Assembly: GCF_017676345.1 (NCBI RefSeq)
Contig: NZ_JAFFZM010000002.1
Coordinates: forward strand, 434,001 to 498,000
Length of the DNA: 64,000 nt
From: Streptomyces smyrnaeus
GTDB taxonomy: Bacteria > Actinomycetota > Actinomycetes > Streptomycetales > Streptomycetaceae
Direction of reading: 5' to 3'
The notes under the pieces were generated by a model that searched no databases, was not told the origin of the DNA, and worked only from the letters and a program-made list of their open reading frames with translations. Within the stretch, counting starts at the first letter, position 1. Each line of letters opens with the position of its first letter. Positions 20,546 through 29,033 of the stretch are shown here, one piece after another. The position numbers and the translations under genes were made by a program.

Positions 20546-21199
20546 ATGCGCGACTTCATCGGGGATGAGGCATGGGCGGATCTGCTGACCCGGTCCACCC
20601 GCCGACGCCACCGGGCCGGCGCCCTGCTCCTGCGCCAGGGCGAACCCGGGACTCACGTCCTCGCGATGCTCAGCGGAGTCGCCAAGGTCATGCGTCACGA
20701 GCCTGACGGGAATCTGACCCTGCTGGCGTTTCGCGGGCCCGGTGAACTATTGGGAGAAGTCGCGGTTCTGGACGATGGAGTGCGCTCTGCCAGCGTCGAG
20801 GCGATGTCGCAGTGTGACGTCGGGGTGGTGGATAAGCCTGCTTTCCTGCGATTTGCGACGGAATCCAAGCTATTTCCACTCCTCGTGAAATACGCGCTCA
20901 GTCGCCTGCGTGAGTCCGATCAAGCGCGCGCCGGAGGCGACTTGGTGGGAAGGCTGGCTGCGACTCTGGTGAGACTGGCCGATATCGCGGGCGAGACGGT
21001 GCCATGTGGGGCTTGTTCACTGGAGCTGGCTCTGACGCGCGACGACTTGGCTCAACACCTTCGGGTCTCCCGTAACACAGTGTCGTCGGTACTCACTGGC
21101 CTGTCGGAGTATGTCCAGGTCAGCAGGAAGCGCATTGTCATCGACGACCTACCCGCTCTCCGGCGAGTGGCGCTAGCGGACGCTTCCCGGAAACCCTGA
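20546..21199 (+). CDS. Crp/Fnr-family regulator 1
   Basis: About 217 residues from ATG 20546; ATG 20501 is also in frame, and neither has a good ribosome site. N-terminal cyclic-nucleotide-binding beta-roll: LLRQGEPGTHVLAMLSG and the phosphate-cassette region GELLGEVAVLDDGVRSASV, which keeps the Glu and the Arg that bind cyclic phosphate. The C-terminal winged helix is LTRDDLAQHLRVSRNTVSSV. It is followed by a Crp-type DNA box and then a class III cyclase-like gene. The same trio recurs at 26.3 kb. It likely senses the cyclase product and controls the operon. Confidence 0.88.
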   Translation: MRDFIGDEAWADLLTRSTRRRHRAGALLLRQGEPGTHVLAMLSGVAKVMRHEPDGNLTLLAFRGPGELLGEVAVLDDGVRSASVEAMSQCDVGVVDKPAFLRFATESKLFPLLVKYALSRLRESDQARAGGDLVGRLAATLVRLADIAGETVPCGACSLELALTRDDLAQHLRVSRNTVSSVLTGLSEYVQVSRKRIVIDDLPALRRVALADASRKP

Positions 21200-21202
21200 C
21201 AC

Positions 21203-21216
21203 GTGACTTACGCCAC
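21203..21216. promoter_or_regulatory. Crp-type box 1 (GTG-N6-GNCAC)
   Basis: GTGACTTACGCCAC fits the Streptomyces Crp consensus GTG-N6-GNCAC exactly. It is placed just after the Crp gene stop and about 140 bases before the cyclase ATG. An equivalent box lies in the same place in the second operon. Confidence 0.6.
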
Positions 21217-21356
21217 GCTCTCACTGCACTGAGTGTGCGGACCGAGACGCCGGTTCCCTGGAACCTCGGATCAGAAGGCCCCCAGCACGTTCGGCCACCG
21301 AGGTCGTACGTACACCAGTCCGGGCGAGAAACCAGCAGGGAGAACGAGGTCCGTCC

Positions 21357-22319
21357 ATGCCCGAGCCCACACACGAGCCCTCTGCGGCCGTACGCCCCTA
21401 CACGCACAGCCGCAGCCTCCCGCCGTATCGGGGAATCCTCGCGGTCGATGCGAAGGACTTCACCGGCTACCCGGCGATCCAGCACGGTGAGATCAGTCGC
21501 GTCATCCCCCAGCTCCTCAAGAGTTCCTTCGCTCGTGCGGACCTGTCCGAGGTCTGGGATGACAGGAGGTTCCCCGATTCGACGGGGGACGGCTACGTCT
21601 TCGGGTTCGAGCCTGCCTCCATGCCGTACATCATCCACCCGTGGCTGAAGGCGCTCCAGGAGCTGCTTTCAGAGTTCAACGTCAACTCGATGGGAACCGT
21701 CCGAATCCGCCTCAGGGCCAGCCTGCACATCGGCCCGCTCCCCGACTCCGGCGCCGAATTCGACGGCAACGGGACAGCGCGCAACGACACGCACCGGCTG
21801 CTGGACTCGGTGCCGGTCAAGGCCGTTCTCTCGGCACAGAGCGAGAACATCACGCAGGTGGCCGCCATCCTCTCCGACCGCTGCTACCAGGACGCCGTGG
21901 CCAGCGGCTACACAGGGCGGCACCCCGACCACTTCATCGAAGTCCCCGCGACCGTGGAGGGAAAGCGGTTCGAGCAACGCGCGTGGTTGTACGTGCCCGC
22001 CCCCTCGGGGACCCTGTACGACTCCCGGATTCTTGGCGAGGGGGTGGCCCAGGCCTCCCAGGATCCCGAAGACAACCGCGACGAGTGGTCCGGGTCCGCA
22101 GATCGGGCCACGCACCAACGCTTCAGGGCAGACCGGGGCATCGTCAACAGCGGCACGGTCGAGGGCGGGCAGACCGTGACCAACGTGGAGGGTGGCGGCC
22201 GGTTCTTCGGTGGCGACCAGGTCGGTGGAAACAAGGCCGGGACCGTGCACGGAAACCAGGGTGACACCGTCCATGGCGACAAGAACGCCGGCACCGGACG
22301 TTCCCGGGAGGATCGTTGA
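21357..22319 (+). CDS. Class III nucleotide-cyclase-like protein 1
   Basis: About 320 residues. The first 190 look like a class III cyclase catalytic domain. Asp31 in ILAVDAKDFTG and Asp78 in STGDGYVFGF match the two metal Asp; Asn143 and Arg147 in ARNDTHRLLDS match the transition-state pair. So it may make a cyclic nucleotide, possibly cCMP or cUMP as Pycsar cyclases do; the base is not readable here. The C-terminal 70 residues are a Gly-rich tail (TVEGGQTVTNVEGGGRFFGG and similar). Its stop overlaps the NTPase start by one base (TGATG), so the two are coupled. Confidence 0.7.
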   Translation: MPEPTHEPSAAVRPYTHSRSLPPYRGILAVDAKDFTGYPAIQHGEISRVIPQLLKSSFARADLSEVWDDRRFPDSTGDGYVFGFEPASMPYIIHPWLKALQELLSEFNVNSMGTVRIRLRASLHIGPLPDSGAEFDGNGTARNDTHRLLDSVPVKAVLSAQSENITQVAAILSDRCYQDAVASGYTGRHPDHFIEVPATVEGKRFEQRAWLYVPAPSGTLYDSRILGEGVAQASQDPEDNRDEWSGSADRATHQRFRADRGIVNSGTVEGGQTVTNVEGGGRFFGGDQVGGNKAGTVHGNQGDTVHGDKNAGTGRSREDR

Positions 22320-24598
22320 TGAGCGCGTCACAGGAGGCCCCGGACGGCGGTGCGAACGCCGAACTGGAGGCGGCGGCACCGAGGCGGCATAGCGCGGAAG
22401 AGTCGCAGGGCTCCCAGAACGCCGATCACCTTCAGGATGCCGAGGACGAGCAGGCGGGGCGAGACGTGTACGGCCGTACGGCCGAGGATCCGGACACCGA
22501 TGCGGATGGTGACCTCGACGAGGAGTTCGCCGCATACATGCGGAGTATGCATGGCAGCGGAAAAAAGCCGCCTCGGGCCTTCATGTACGCTCCGGGCGGG
22601 CTGTTCAACCTAGGCTCTGTCGAAGGTGGCCAGCATGTGAACAACCAAGGAGACGGTCCTGCTGCCGGGTGGCGCAGCCCCTCGCACGATGGCCCCCTCT
22701 TCGCGGAGGAAATCCTGACGGCGGGCGACGGATTCGCGGAGCCGTCCTGGTTCTCCGACGCCCTCCGGGCTCTCGACTCGCGCCTGCTCCTTCTCACGGG
22801 CACGGCCGGGACCGGGCGTCGTACGGCGGCTCTCAACCTCTTGCACCGGCACAGCGACAGCATGATCCTGCGCGGCGTCGACGCCACAGTGGATTTCGCA
22901 GAATGGCGCCCTGACGGCGACGAGGTACGCGGCTACCTGGTCGATGGGCTCTCCCAGCCCCAGCAGCTCCTCAAGGGCTGGCTGGTCAACCAGCTCATCG
23001 GCCGCCTCCGGAAGGCGAAGGCCCGCATGGTGATCGTTCTTCCGGACGCACCGGGGCTCGTACGGGAGCTCAGGCGCGAACTGCCCCGACACGTCGTCAC
23101 CTGCGTACCGCCGTCGACGCGCGAGGTATTCGCGGCTCGGTTCGAGGCCAGGGTTCCGGACGCAGAACAGCGGGACCGTATCCTCACCGCGCTGGGACGA
23201 GAGCAGGTCGGCGAACTCCTTGGCCAGGATCTGTCCCCCGCCCATGTCGCTGAGCTTGTCGACGAAGTCGTGCTGGAAGAGTCGGACTTCGTCACGATCC
23301 TCGAACGTATGAGCTTCCTGGCGGAGCAGGAGGTTCCAGAGCTGATCGACCGGCTCAGGGATCAGCCACCTGCTCTCGCCTTCCTCCTCGCGTCCTGCGT
23401 CTTTGAAGGGCTCGACTACCGCATCGTTCAAGAGGAGGCCGACCGGCTGCTGGAACTGGCGGATCAGCGCCTCGACGCCAAGCTTCCCGGGACGCGCGAG
23501 GAAGAGGAGTCTCGGAGCAACCCACGGTTCGTCTTCGGGGACTCCATGGATGATCTGCTGCGTGGCATCGGCGCTCGCCAGATGCCGCGCGAAGTCCGCT
23601 CGGCGTCGGGGTACGGCTACTCCGTTGAGCCCGTTCGTTTCATTCGTCACGGCCGTTCCCAGGCGGTCTTACGACACGTGTGGCGGGAGTATGGCCAGGT
23701 TTCCGGGCTGATGACCGACTGGCTGGAAAAGGCGCGACCCGAGAACGAACTTATCCGCCCCATTGGTGAGGTGATGGGGATGGCGGCCCGCTGGGGCGGC
23801 GGCAGGCGGGCACTGTCGCACATCAGCGCCCTCGCGCGGTCGCCGGAACGCGGGACACGGCAAGTGGCCGCAGCCGCGATGGCCATTGCGGCACAGGACC
23901 CGGTGCTGGCCGGTGAGATCCGTTACCGACTGACGCGCTGGAGTCTGACGAAAGGATGGAAGCTGCGCGCGACGGTGGCGTACACCTGCGCCACCGCGTA
24001 CGGGGTGTCCAGGCCGGACCACGCCCTGACACTGCTCGGACGCTTGATGTATGGACAGGACGACACTGAAGGCCACCCGGTGACAAGCGCAGTCTCATCA
24101 GCGCTACGTGCCCTGTTCACCTCGGGTCAGCAGTCGGCAGTAATTCGGCGGCTGTCCGAGTGGGCGGATGAGGACGGCAGGCGAAGCGAGGTGGCGCTGA
24201 CGTCGTTCACGTATCTGCTCCAGGACATCCCCTGGTGCGCCGGCCAGTTGCACGCCGGGACGGATGCGGCCGAGCACATTGTCGGGCTGGTTCACCAGGC
24301 GCTCAACGAGGAGGAGCACTTCGACCGCACCCGTCGGGCGATCCTCTCCTGGCGGCAGGTGGCCGATTGGGACGAGCAGAGCCGCGACGCACTGGAGGCC
24401 CTGCTGTTCGCGCTGTCGTACGGGATGCAACACGGCGTACTGCGACTCTTCGTCAGCATCGACAGGGACGAGAACGACAGCACAGCGGGCAAGGACATCG
24501 CACGCCAGGCCCTGACCGCCTGGCGTAACGGCCAACCAACGCACACGAGCAGCGGCACCGGCAGGTCTACGAGCGACCAGAGGAGCCCCACGCGATGA
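22319..24598 (+). CDS. STAND-like NTPase with degenerate P-loop
   Basis: About 759 residues. ATG 22319 is used; a TTG three bases upstream is unlikely. Residues 1-90 are acidic and probably disordered. Residues 94-113 (FNLGSVEGGQHVNNQGDG) repeat a motif of the cyclase tail. The P-loop LLLTGTAGTGRRTAAL (Gly161-Thr169) has Arg for the Walker Lys. KARMVIVLPDAPG may be Walker B. The C-terminal half is alpha-helical with HEAT-like character (RQVAAAAMAIAAQDP, TLLGRLMYG). Proteins of this layout act as signal-gated effectors or scaffolds. It is coupled on both sides to its neighbours. Confidence 0.6.
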   Translation: MSASQEAPDGGANAELEAAAPRRHSAEESQGSQNADHLQDAEDEQAGRDVYGRTAEDPDTDADGDLDEEFAAYMRSMHGSGKKPPRAFMYAPGGLFNLGSVEGGQHVNNQGDGPAAGWRSPSHDGPLFAEEILTAGDGFAEPSWFSDALRALDSRLLLLTGTAGTGRRTAALNLLHRHSDSMILRGVDATVDFAEWRPDGDEVRGYLVDGLSQPQQLLKGWLVNQLIGRLRKAKARMVIVLPDAPGLVRELRRELPRHVVTCVPPSTREVFAARFEARVPDAEQRDRILTALGREQVGELLGQDLSPAHVAELVDEVVLEESDFVTILERMSFLAEQEVPELIDRLRDQPPALAFLLASCVFEGLDYRIVQEEADRLLELADQRLDAKLPGTREEEESRSNPRFVFGDSMDDLLRGIGARQMPREVRSASGYGYSVEPVRFIRHGRSQAVLRHVWREYGQVSGLMTDWLEKARPENELIRPIGEVMGMAARWGGGRRALSHISALARSPERGTRQVAAAAMAIAAQDPVLAGEIRYRLTRWSLTKGWKLRATVAYTCATAYGVSRPDHALTLLGRLMYGQDDTEGHPVTSAVSSALRALFTSGQQSAVIRRLSEWADEDGRRSEVALTSFTYLLQDIPWCAGQLHAGTDAAEHIVGLVHQALNEEEHFDRTRRAILSWRQVADWDEQSRDALEALLFALSYGMQHGVLRLFVSIDRDENDSTAGKDIARQALTAWRNGQPTHTSSGTGRSTSDQRSPTR

Positions 24599-25512
24599 CC
24601 GATGACACCATGCCCCTCCTCTTCACACAGTCACCGCGCGCTCCGTGGCGCGAAATCCTCCGCTATCGGTGGTCTGCTCAGCACGACAGGGCGCTCGTAC
24701 TCGAGGACGTCGAGGGGACGTATCAAGTGCTGTGGGCAGGGGCGCCACGCCAGGAACGGGGCCCGAATACCGGTATCCCGACCGACGCCGTGGAAGCGGG
24801 TCCTGGGTCTTCCCGGCTGCGTCACGCCTACCAAGCCGCCTTCCACGTGGACATCGCCTACCACAGGAACGACCGCGCCCTCCGCATTCCCCACCAGTAT
24901 GGTCCACCCGAGCCCGTCTCACTCCGCGTCTCCTGGTGGGTTCATGACCCTGCGCAGGTGGTCGGCACACAGACCACGCACGGCTGGAATGCCGTCCGCA
25001 GAGACCTCGACCTCCGGCTCCGCGATCTGGAGAAGACATATGCGGTGGACTCCCAGGCTGTGAAGGCCGACGAGTTGACACATCACCTGGGTGCTGTGCG
25101 CAGGATGGACCACTGCGGAATCAGCTACGAGGTCACCGGCACCTCGTCCCGTGAAGCAGACGATGAACTGCTGCTTTCCGGGCCCGACGCGGGCAGCTTC
25201 CCGTACACGTGGACCGCAACGCGGCGTGAGGAGTACGACTTCTGCCTCCAAGCAGTCCGCAACGGCCCCGTCTCGCTTGCTGCCCTGTGGCTCCTCCGTC
25301 AGCCCGACCAAGTGCGCGCCGTACTCGACTGGTCGGTCAGCAACAGAAACCTGATACGCGAGGAAGTGGGCTGGGAGGACCAGGTAGTCGGCCTGCTGAG
25401 CTGCCTGTCGGTTGAGGAACGCCAGGAACTTTCGGAACTGCTACGCGACCGACTCCTCGCACTGGGCCGTAGGGTCCCCTACGATCAGGACGCCGTGCAA
25501 TGGCCGCGCTGA
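24595..25512 (+). CDS. Band-7/SPFH-like hypothetical protein
   Basis: About 305 residues; the ATG overlaps the NTPase stop (ATGA). The middle part PVSLRVSWWVHDPAQVV, followed by a charged helix (RRDLDLRLRDLEKTY), resembles the SPFH/prohibitin pattern in which a beta-sheet core ends in VxDP and leads into a helix. No signal or transmembrane helix is evident. The C-terminus is alpha-helical. As the last gene of the first Crp-cyclase operon it may be an effector or an oligomeric partner. The SPFH reading is a weak, pattern-level call. Confidence 0.5.
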   Translation: MTDDTMPLLFTQSPRAPWREILRYRWSAQHDRALVLEDVEGTYQVLWAGAPRQERGPNTGIPTDAVEAGPGSSRLRHAYQAAFHVDIAYHRNDRALRIPHQYGPPEPVSLRVSWWVHDPAQVVGTQTTHGWNAVRRDLDLRLRDLEKTYAVDSQAVKADELTHHLGAVRRMDHCGISYEVTGTSSREADDELLLSGPDAGSFPYTWTATRREEYDFCLQAVRNGPVSLAALWLLRQPDQVRAVLDWSVSNRNLIREEVGWEDQVVGLLSCLSVEERQELSELLRDRLLALGRRVPYDQDAVQWPR

Positions 25513-26327
25513 ACGGGCGTCGCCCCACTTGCCGCGAGTCGGATTGTGCGGGTTGGATGCGGCCGGGTACGTGATCGGCCCTCCGCTGCGGCATGTCGCC
25601 GGGCAGGTCGATGGCGCTCTCTGGTGGCTGCCTTCCGGTCTCGGACCGCCCGGCTGAGGGAAGCCGGCCCATGGGGTCAATAGGGCTCCACCACCGAAGC
25701 GGTGAGGCCAAACCGGTGAAGGTCTGGCTGTGTGGATCTCGTCAAGGAGCTCCTCGGCGGTTTGTCACGGTCGCCTTGGTCGCACATTGGGAACAACGCT
25801 CACGGTACTAATAGTGACCACCACCTTGCGCCGGAACTACGGGAAGTTCCTGCCCTTGACTCTGCAGATGGAACGATCAGCTGCGATACGTCCGACCGTG
25901 GGCAGTGGCAGCATAACCGGGCGAGTAGGCCCAGGCGGACGGTCACATTGCATAAGTTCAAGGCCGCGATGCCTGCGAGATCGTCAAACATACCTCGCGA
26001 GGTGCAGGCTTTGATCTCTGTTTCGAAGCCTATTTTGAGTGGATTTGGGCGCTCCGCTCGCTTGCTCGATTTCTACTCATGGGTTCTCGCGGGTCGTGCG
26101 GAGCAGTTCTCCCGGGGCGCGAAGCCAGACGTCCCGCAGACGGCGCGGTCCGGACAACGAAGCTGTCCTCGATCGGGGGGCACGCAAGTAGGCATGGCGG
26201 AGTCCTCCGCGCCCGTCTGTGATCCAGGCGGCTTCCGAAGAGCGTCGCTCCGATATGGAACCGAGAGGGCTGCCGAGCTACAAACGTCGGAAAGACGACT
26301 CGGTCGATTCCGTATGGAGGTCTTGGC
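25513..26327. other. 815-base gap between the two Crp-cyclase operons
   Basis: No gene I can support. The stretch from about 25780 to 26090 is richer in A/T than its surroundings. A frame of 217 codons exists at 25732-26385 but has irregular codon use and overlaps the start of the second Crp gene. A small hairpin (CGTCGGAAAGACG, near 26285) lies about 30 bases before the second Crp start. Confidence 0.4.
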
Positions 26328-26954
26328 ATGCAATCTGCGTTGTGGGGTGAAGTATTCCGCCAAGGGACACCGTTACGGTTCCTGAAAGGCGAGTTCCTGC
26401 TATGGCAAGGAGAAGCTGGGGAATCAATCCTGCGGCTGACATCCGGCGTGGTGAGTGTCGTCAGGTTGACAGAAGGAGGGGATAAGATTCCGCTGGCGCT
26501 CCGCGTCCCCGGGGACCTTGTCGGCGATATGGCCGTCCTCAGCGGGAGGCCGCGGAACGCCAATGTCGTTGCCGCCAGTACGGTCACGGCCGTTCGCTTG
26601 TCCGCTTCCCGTTTCAAGCAGTTGCTCATGCAGAAGGAACTGCTGCTGGATCTGCTTCAGAGATCACACGAACGGCAACACGAGTCAGACCTACGGCTCG
26701 GCGGTGCACGCGCGCTCCCGCTCAAAGTTCGAATGGCTCGGTTTCTCCTCGCGATGTCGGAGAACGGGGAAACACTGAGGGTCCGCGGGTGGTCTCAACA
26801 GGATCTGGCCGAAATGTTCGGGGTCTCGCTCCGGACCTGTTGCGGTGTGGTGCGTGAACTGCGCGACGAGGGACTGCTGGAGGGGCGCTGCTGGAGTCAC
26901 CGGCTCATCGAGATCAGGGACCCTGTAGCCCTGCGCGGGCTGGCCAGCTTCTAG
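26328..26954 (+). CDS. Crp/Fnr-family regulator 2
   Basis: About 208 residues; GGAGG lies 7 bases before the ATG. Beta-roll: FLLWQGEAGESILRLTSGVV and LVGDMAVLSGRPRNANV, where the cassette Glu is Asp but the Arg is kept. HTH: WSQQDLAEMFGVSLRTCCGV. It is a diverged relative of regulator 1, with the same downstream partner type (a cyclase-like gene). The pair of operons may come from an old duplication or from repeated acquisition. Expected to bind a cyclic nucleotide and act on the adjacent box. Confidence 0.88.
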   Translation: MQSALWGEVFRQGTPLRFLKGEFLLWQGEAGESILRLTSGVVSVVRLTEGGDKIPLALRVPGDLVGDMAVLSGRPRNANVVAASTVTAVRLSASRFKQLLMQKELLLDLLQRSHERQHESDLRLGGARALPLKVRMARFLLAMSENGETLRVRGWSQQDLAEMFGVSLRTCCGVVRELRDEGLLEGRCWSHRLIEIRDPVALRGLASF

Positions 26955-26975
26955 GTTCACTCGCTGTGCATAAGA

Positions 26976-26991
26976 TGTGGCCCAGGTCACA
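26976..26991. promoter_or_regulatory. Crp-type box 2
   Basis: TGTGGCCCAGGTCACA matches the classic TGTGA-N6-TCACA at nine of ten defined positions and also GTG-N6-GNCAC. It lies 22 bases after the Crp gene stop and about 104 bases before the cyclase ATG. A TAAGAT -10-like hexamer (26971-26976) touches its left edge; if that is the promoter, the bound protein would repress. Confidence 0.65.
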
Positions 26992-27094
26992 AGTCAAGTG
27001 TGCAGCTGTTGCACAAAATCCGTCCTGGCGCTTGCCCATGCTCGGAGACAACCGCATTCGCGGCCTCCGATTGTCGCCGAGTGTCAGGAGAAAT

Positions 27095-27952
27095 ATGTTT
27101 GCACCATCGCGCGCGCAGGGGGTGGGAAGCTGCCCCCTGCCCGACTACCACGCATTGCTGGCAGTCGACGCAGAACGCTTCACCAGCCTCCCGTCCGTTC
27201 AGCAAACTCAGGTTAGCCGACTGATTCCAGCTCTGATCGACACCGCACTGACCGAGGCCAACCTGTGTGAGGTAAAAGACCGGAAGGCGTTCCCGGCGCA
27301 TACTGGGGACGGTGTGGTCTTTGGCTTTCCGCCTGCCCTGCTCCCCTATGCGGTGTGGCCCTTTCTGGATGTGTTCAACGACGTTGTCGGGCGGCACAAC
27401 TCATCAGGCGCCCGCCCTCGCGTCCGTCTCCGTGTCGTTCTTCATCTGGGCCCGCTTCCGAACGGTAGGGGGTGTGAAGCGGGCAACGGTGCTGCACGGA
27501 ACGAAGCCCACCGCTTACTCGACTCGCGACCGGTCCGGCAGTATCTAGCTGAGTCCTGCGAAAGGTCAACTTCTGTAGCCGCGATCATCTCCCAGCGGGT
27601 CTATGAGGACGTCATCCTTTCCGGGTACGCAGGGCTCCATCCACACAGGTGCGTCAAGGTCATGGCCACCGTGAGTGGCAAGGATTTCGCGCAGCCGGCC
27701 TGGCTGTACATCCCCTCGCCGTCCGGCAATCTGCTCGCCTCCACAGGAAGTGGGGAGGAAGGCTCCGGAGGGCCCGAACACAAGGGAGCCGGGAGTTCGG
27801 GGGAGACGGGACACGCCGAGCCGTTAGGTGCCTCTCGCGCGCACGTCAGTCAGCGAGTCCGAGAGGGTGCCGCGATCGTGGGGAACCTCACCGGCGGACT
27901 CAGTGTCACGACCGGCGCTGATTGCCAGAGCCCACCGCCGAGGCGCCGATGA
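27095..27952 (+). CDS. Class III nucleotide-cyclase-like protein 2
   Basis: The ATG at 27095 has AGGAG at spacing 5; the frame is open further upstream but runs through the Crp box. About 285 residues, clearly related to cyclase 1. Asp25 (LLAVDAERF), Asp72 (HTGDGVVFGF), Asn136 and Arg140 (ARNEAHRLLDS) keep the expected metal and transition-state residues. The tail (AAIVGNLTGGLSVTTGA) is a shorter version of the Gly-rich tail of cyclase 1. The stop overlaps the next start (ATGA). Confidence 0.7.
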   Translation: MFAPSRAQGVGSCPLPDYHALLAVDAERFTSLPSVQQTQVSRLIPALIDTALTEANLCEVKDRKAFPAHTGDGVVFGFPPALLPYAVWPFLDVFNDVVGRHNSSGARPRVRLRVVLHLGPLPNGRGCEAGNGAARNEAHRLLDSRPVRQYLAESCERSTSVAAIISQRVYEDVILSGYAGLHPHRCVKVMATVSGKDFAQPAWLYIPSPSGNLLASTGSGEEGSGGPEHKGAGSSGETGHAEPLGASRAHVSQRVREGAAIVGNLTGGLSVTTGADCQSPPPRRR

Positions 27953-28248
27953 GCACTGCGGAGTGGCCAAGCCCCTCCTCTCACCTGAGCGGATCGTTCT
28001 GCCAGCACCTGGGGCAGGGGCTGAACTTTCTTGGCGTTCTCAACGGGCCGCTCATCAACCGGCCGTGCAACGGGCCCCACCTCGCCATGTGCAGACCCGA
28101 CCTGGCTAGACCACTCGCAGGCGGTTCGTGCGATTTCGTGTGCGTTTCGCTGAAGCGCCTGGTCAGTGCATGCGAGCGGGTGGCCGAAGCGATCTCCATG
28201 GCGGAGAAGAACCTGCCAGCAAAGCCTGAGGAGGTAGTAGATCCATGA
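27949..28248 (+). CDS. Small hypothetical protein, 99 aa
   Basis: Linked by ATGA overlaps to the cyclase before it and to the gene after it, which is the main evidence that it is real. The sequence has a few Cys (SFCQHLG, PCNG, MCRP, FVCVS) and ends in an alpha-helical stretch SLKRLVSACERVAEAISMAE. No family recognised. It could be an accessory or adaptor peptide of the second operon. Confidence 0.6.
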   Translation: MSTAEWPSPSSHLSGSFCQHLGQGLNFLGVLNGPLINRPCNGPHLAMCRPDLARPLAGGSCDFVCVSLKRLVSACERVAEAISMAEKNLPAKPEEVVDP

Positions 28249-29033
28249 CTGCACACGTATACGAAGGCATTTTCTCCCAGGTAGGGAGGCAACTCATGGC
28301 CCTGCCTGACGGTACGGCCCCACTCCTCGTCGTGCGGCTTGGTGACGAGACTCTGCGCCTTACGCTTCGTGAAGCCCGGCACGCTGTCTATGGGGCTCGT
28401 CCTGAGGAACGGGTAGGGGAAGCCGTATGGCGTCACGCGGTCGCTGAAGCCCGGAACGGTCAGGCCGACACCTCTTATCAAGGAGCCGACCCAACCGATC
28501 AAATGACGGACTACTGGCAGCTGTTTCTCATCTGGCTTGCAATTCCCGGCTTGTACCGGACAGTCCGCCGCATCACGGACCGGTTCCGGATCGACCGTGA
28601 GGATGTCGAAGCCGAAGCGGTGCTCGCCCTGCTTGACGAGATCGAGACTGTCGATCTAAGCCGCCCGGGTGTGGGTTCTCAGGTGGTCAGGGGAGCGGCG
28701 GGACGGATGTGGGGTTACGCGGCCCGTACAAGGCGTGAGGTGCCGGTCGTGGACATCACGAGCTTGGCGGTTGCCCGCCATGGCGCAGTGGCCGACGCGC
28801 TCGACGACATGCCCCGGGAGAGCTGGGAACTGCATGTCACGCCTCCTGGCGATGTCGCTGGCCTGGCTGCGACGCTGCGGTTCACCGAGTCAGCGACCTG
28901 CCGCGAAGGGGCACGGCTCGGAGCCTTGGCCCAGAGCATCGGGTTGACGGATATCGTCCTCCGTGCGCGGCGCCCCAGGGCCGGTGTCCGGATCGGAACC
29001 CTTGCGCTGCGCCCGGCGGGAGCCGGGCGATGA
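28245..29033 (+). CDS. Sigma-70 region-2-like hypothetical protein
   Basis: About 262 residues, ATGA-coupled at both ends. The middle (WLAIPGLYRTVRRITDRFRI, then DREDVEAEAVLALL) resembles sigma factor region 2 helices, as seen in proteins from Streptomyces integrative elements and plasmids. There is no clear region 4. The C-terminal part contains an Arg-rich end. It may be an atypical regulator. The match is by pattern only. Confidence 0.55.
   Translation: MTAHVYEGIFSQVGRQLMALPDGTAPLLVVRLGDETLRLTLREARHAVYGARPEERVGEAVWRHAVAEARNGQADTSYQGADPTDQMTDYWQLFLIWLAIPGLYRTVRRITDRFRIDREDVEAEAVLALLDEIETVDLSRPGVGSQVVRGAAGRMWGYAARTRREVPVVDITSLAVARHGAVADALDDMPRESWELHVTPPGDVAGLAATLRFTESATCREGARLGALAQSIGLTDIVLRARRPRAGVRIGTLALRPAGAGR

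Noticed and set aside
22316..22318. TTG as start of the NTPase gene
   Set aside because: The ATG at 22319 overlaps the cyclase stop as TGATG and is the stronger start.
25732..26385. A 217-codon frame between the two Crp operons
   Set aside because: Irregular codon use, no domain, overlaps the second Crp start.
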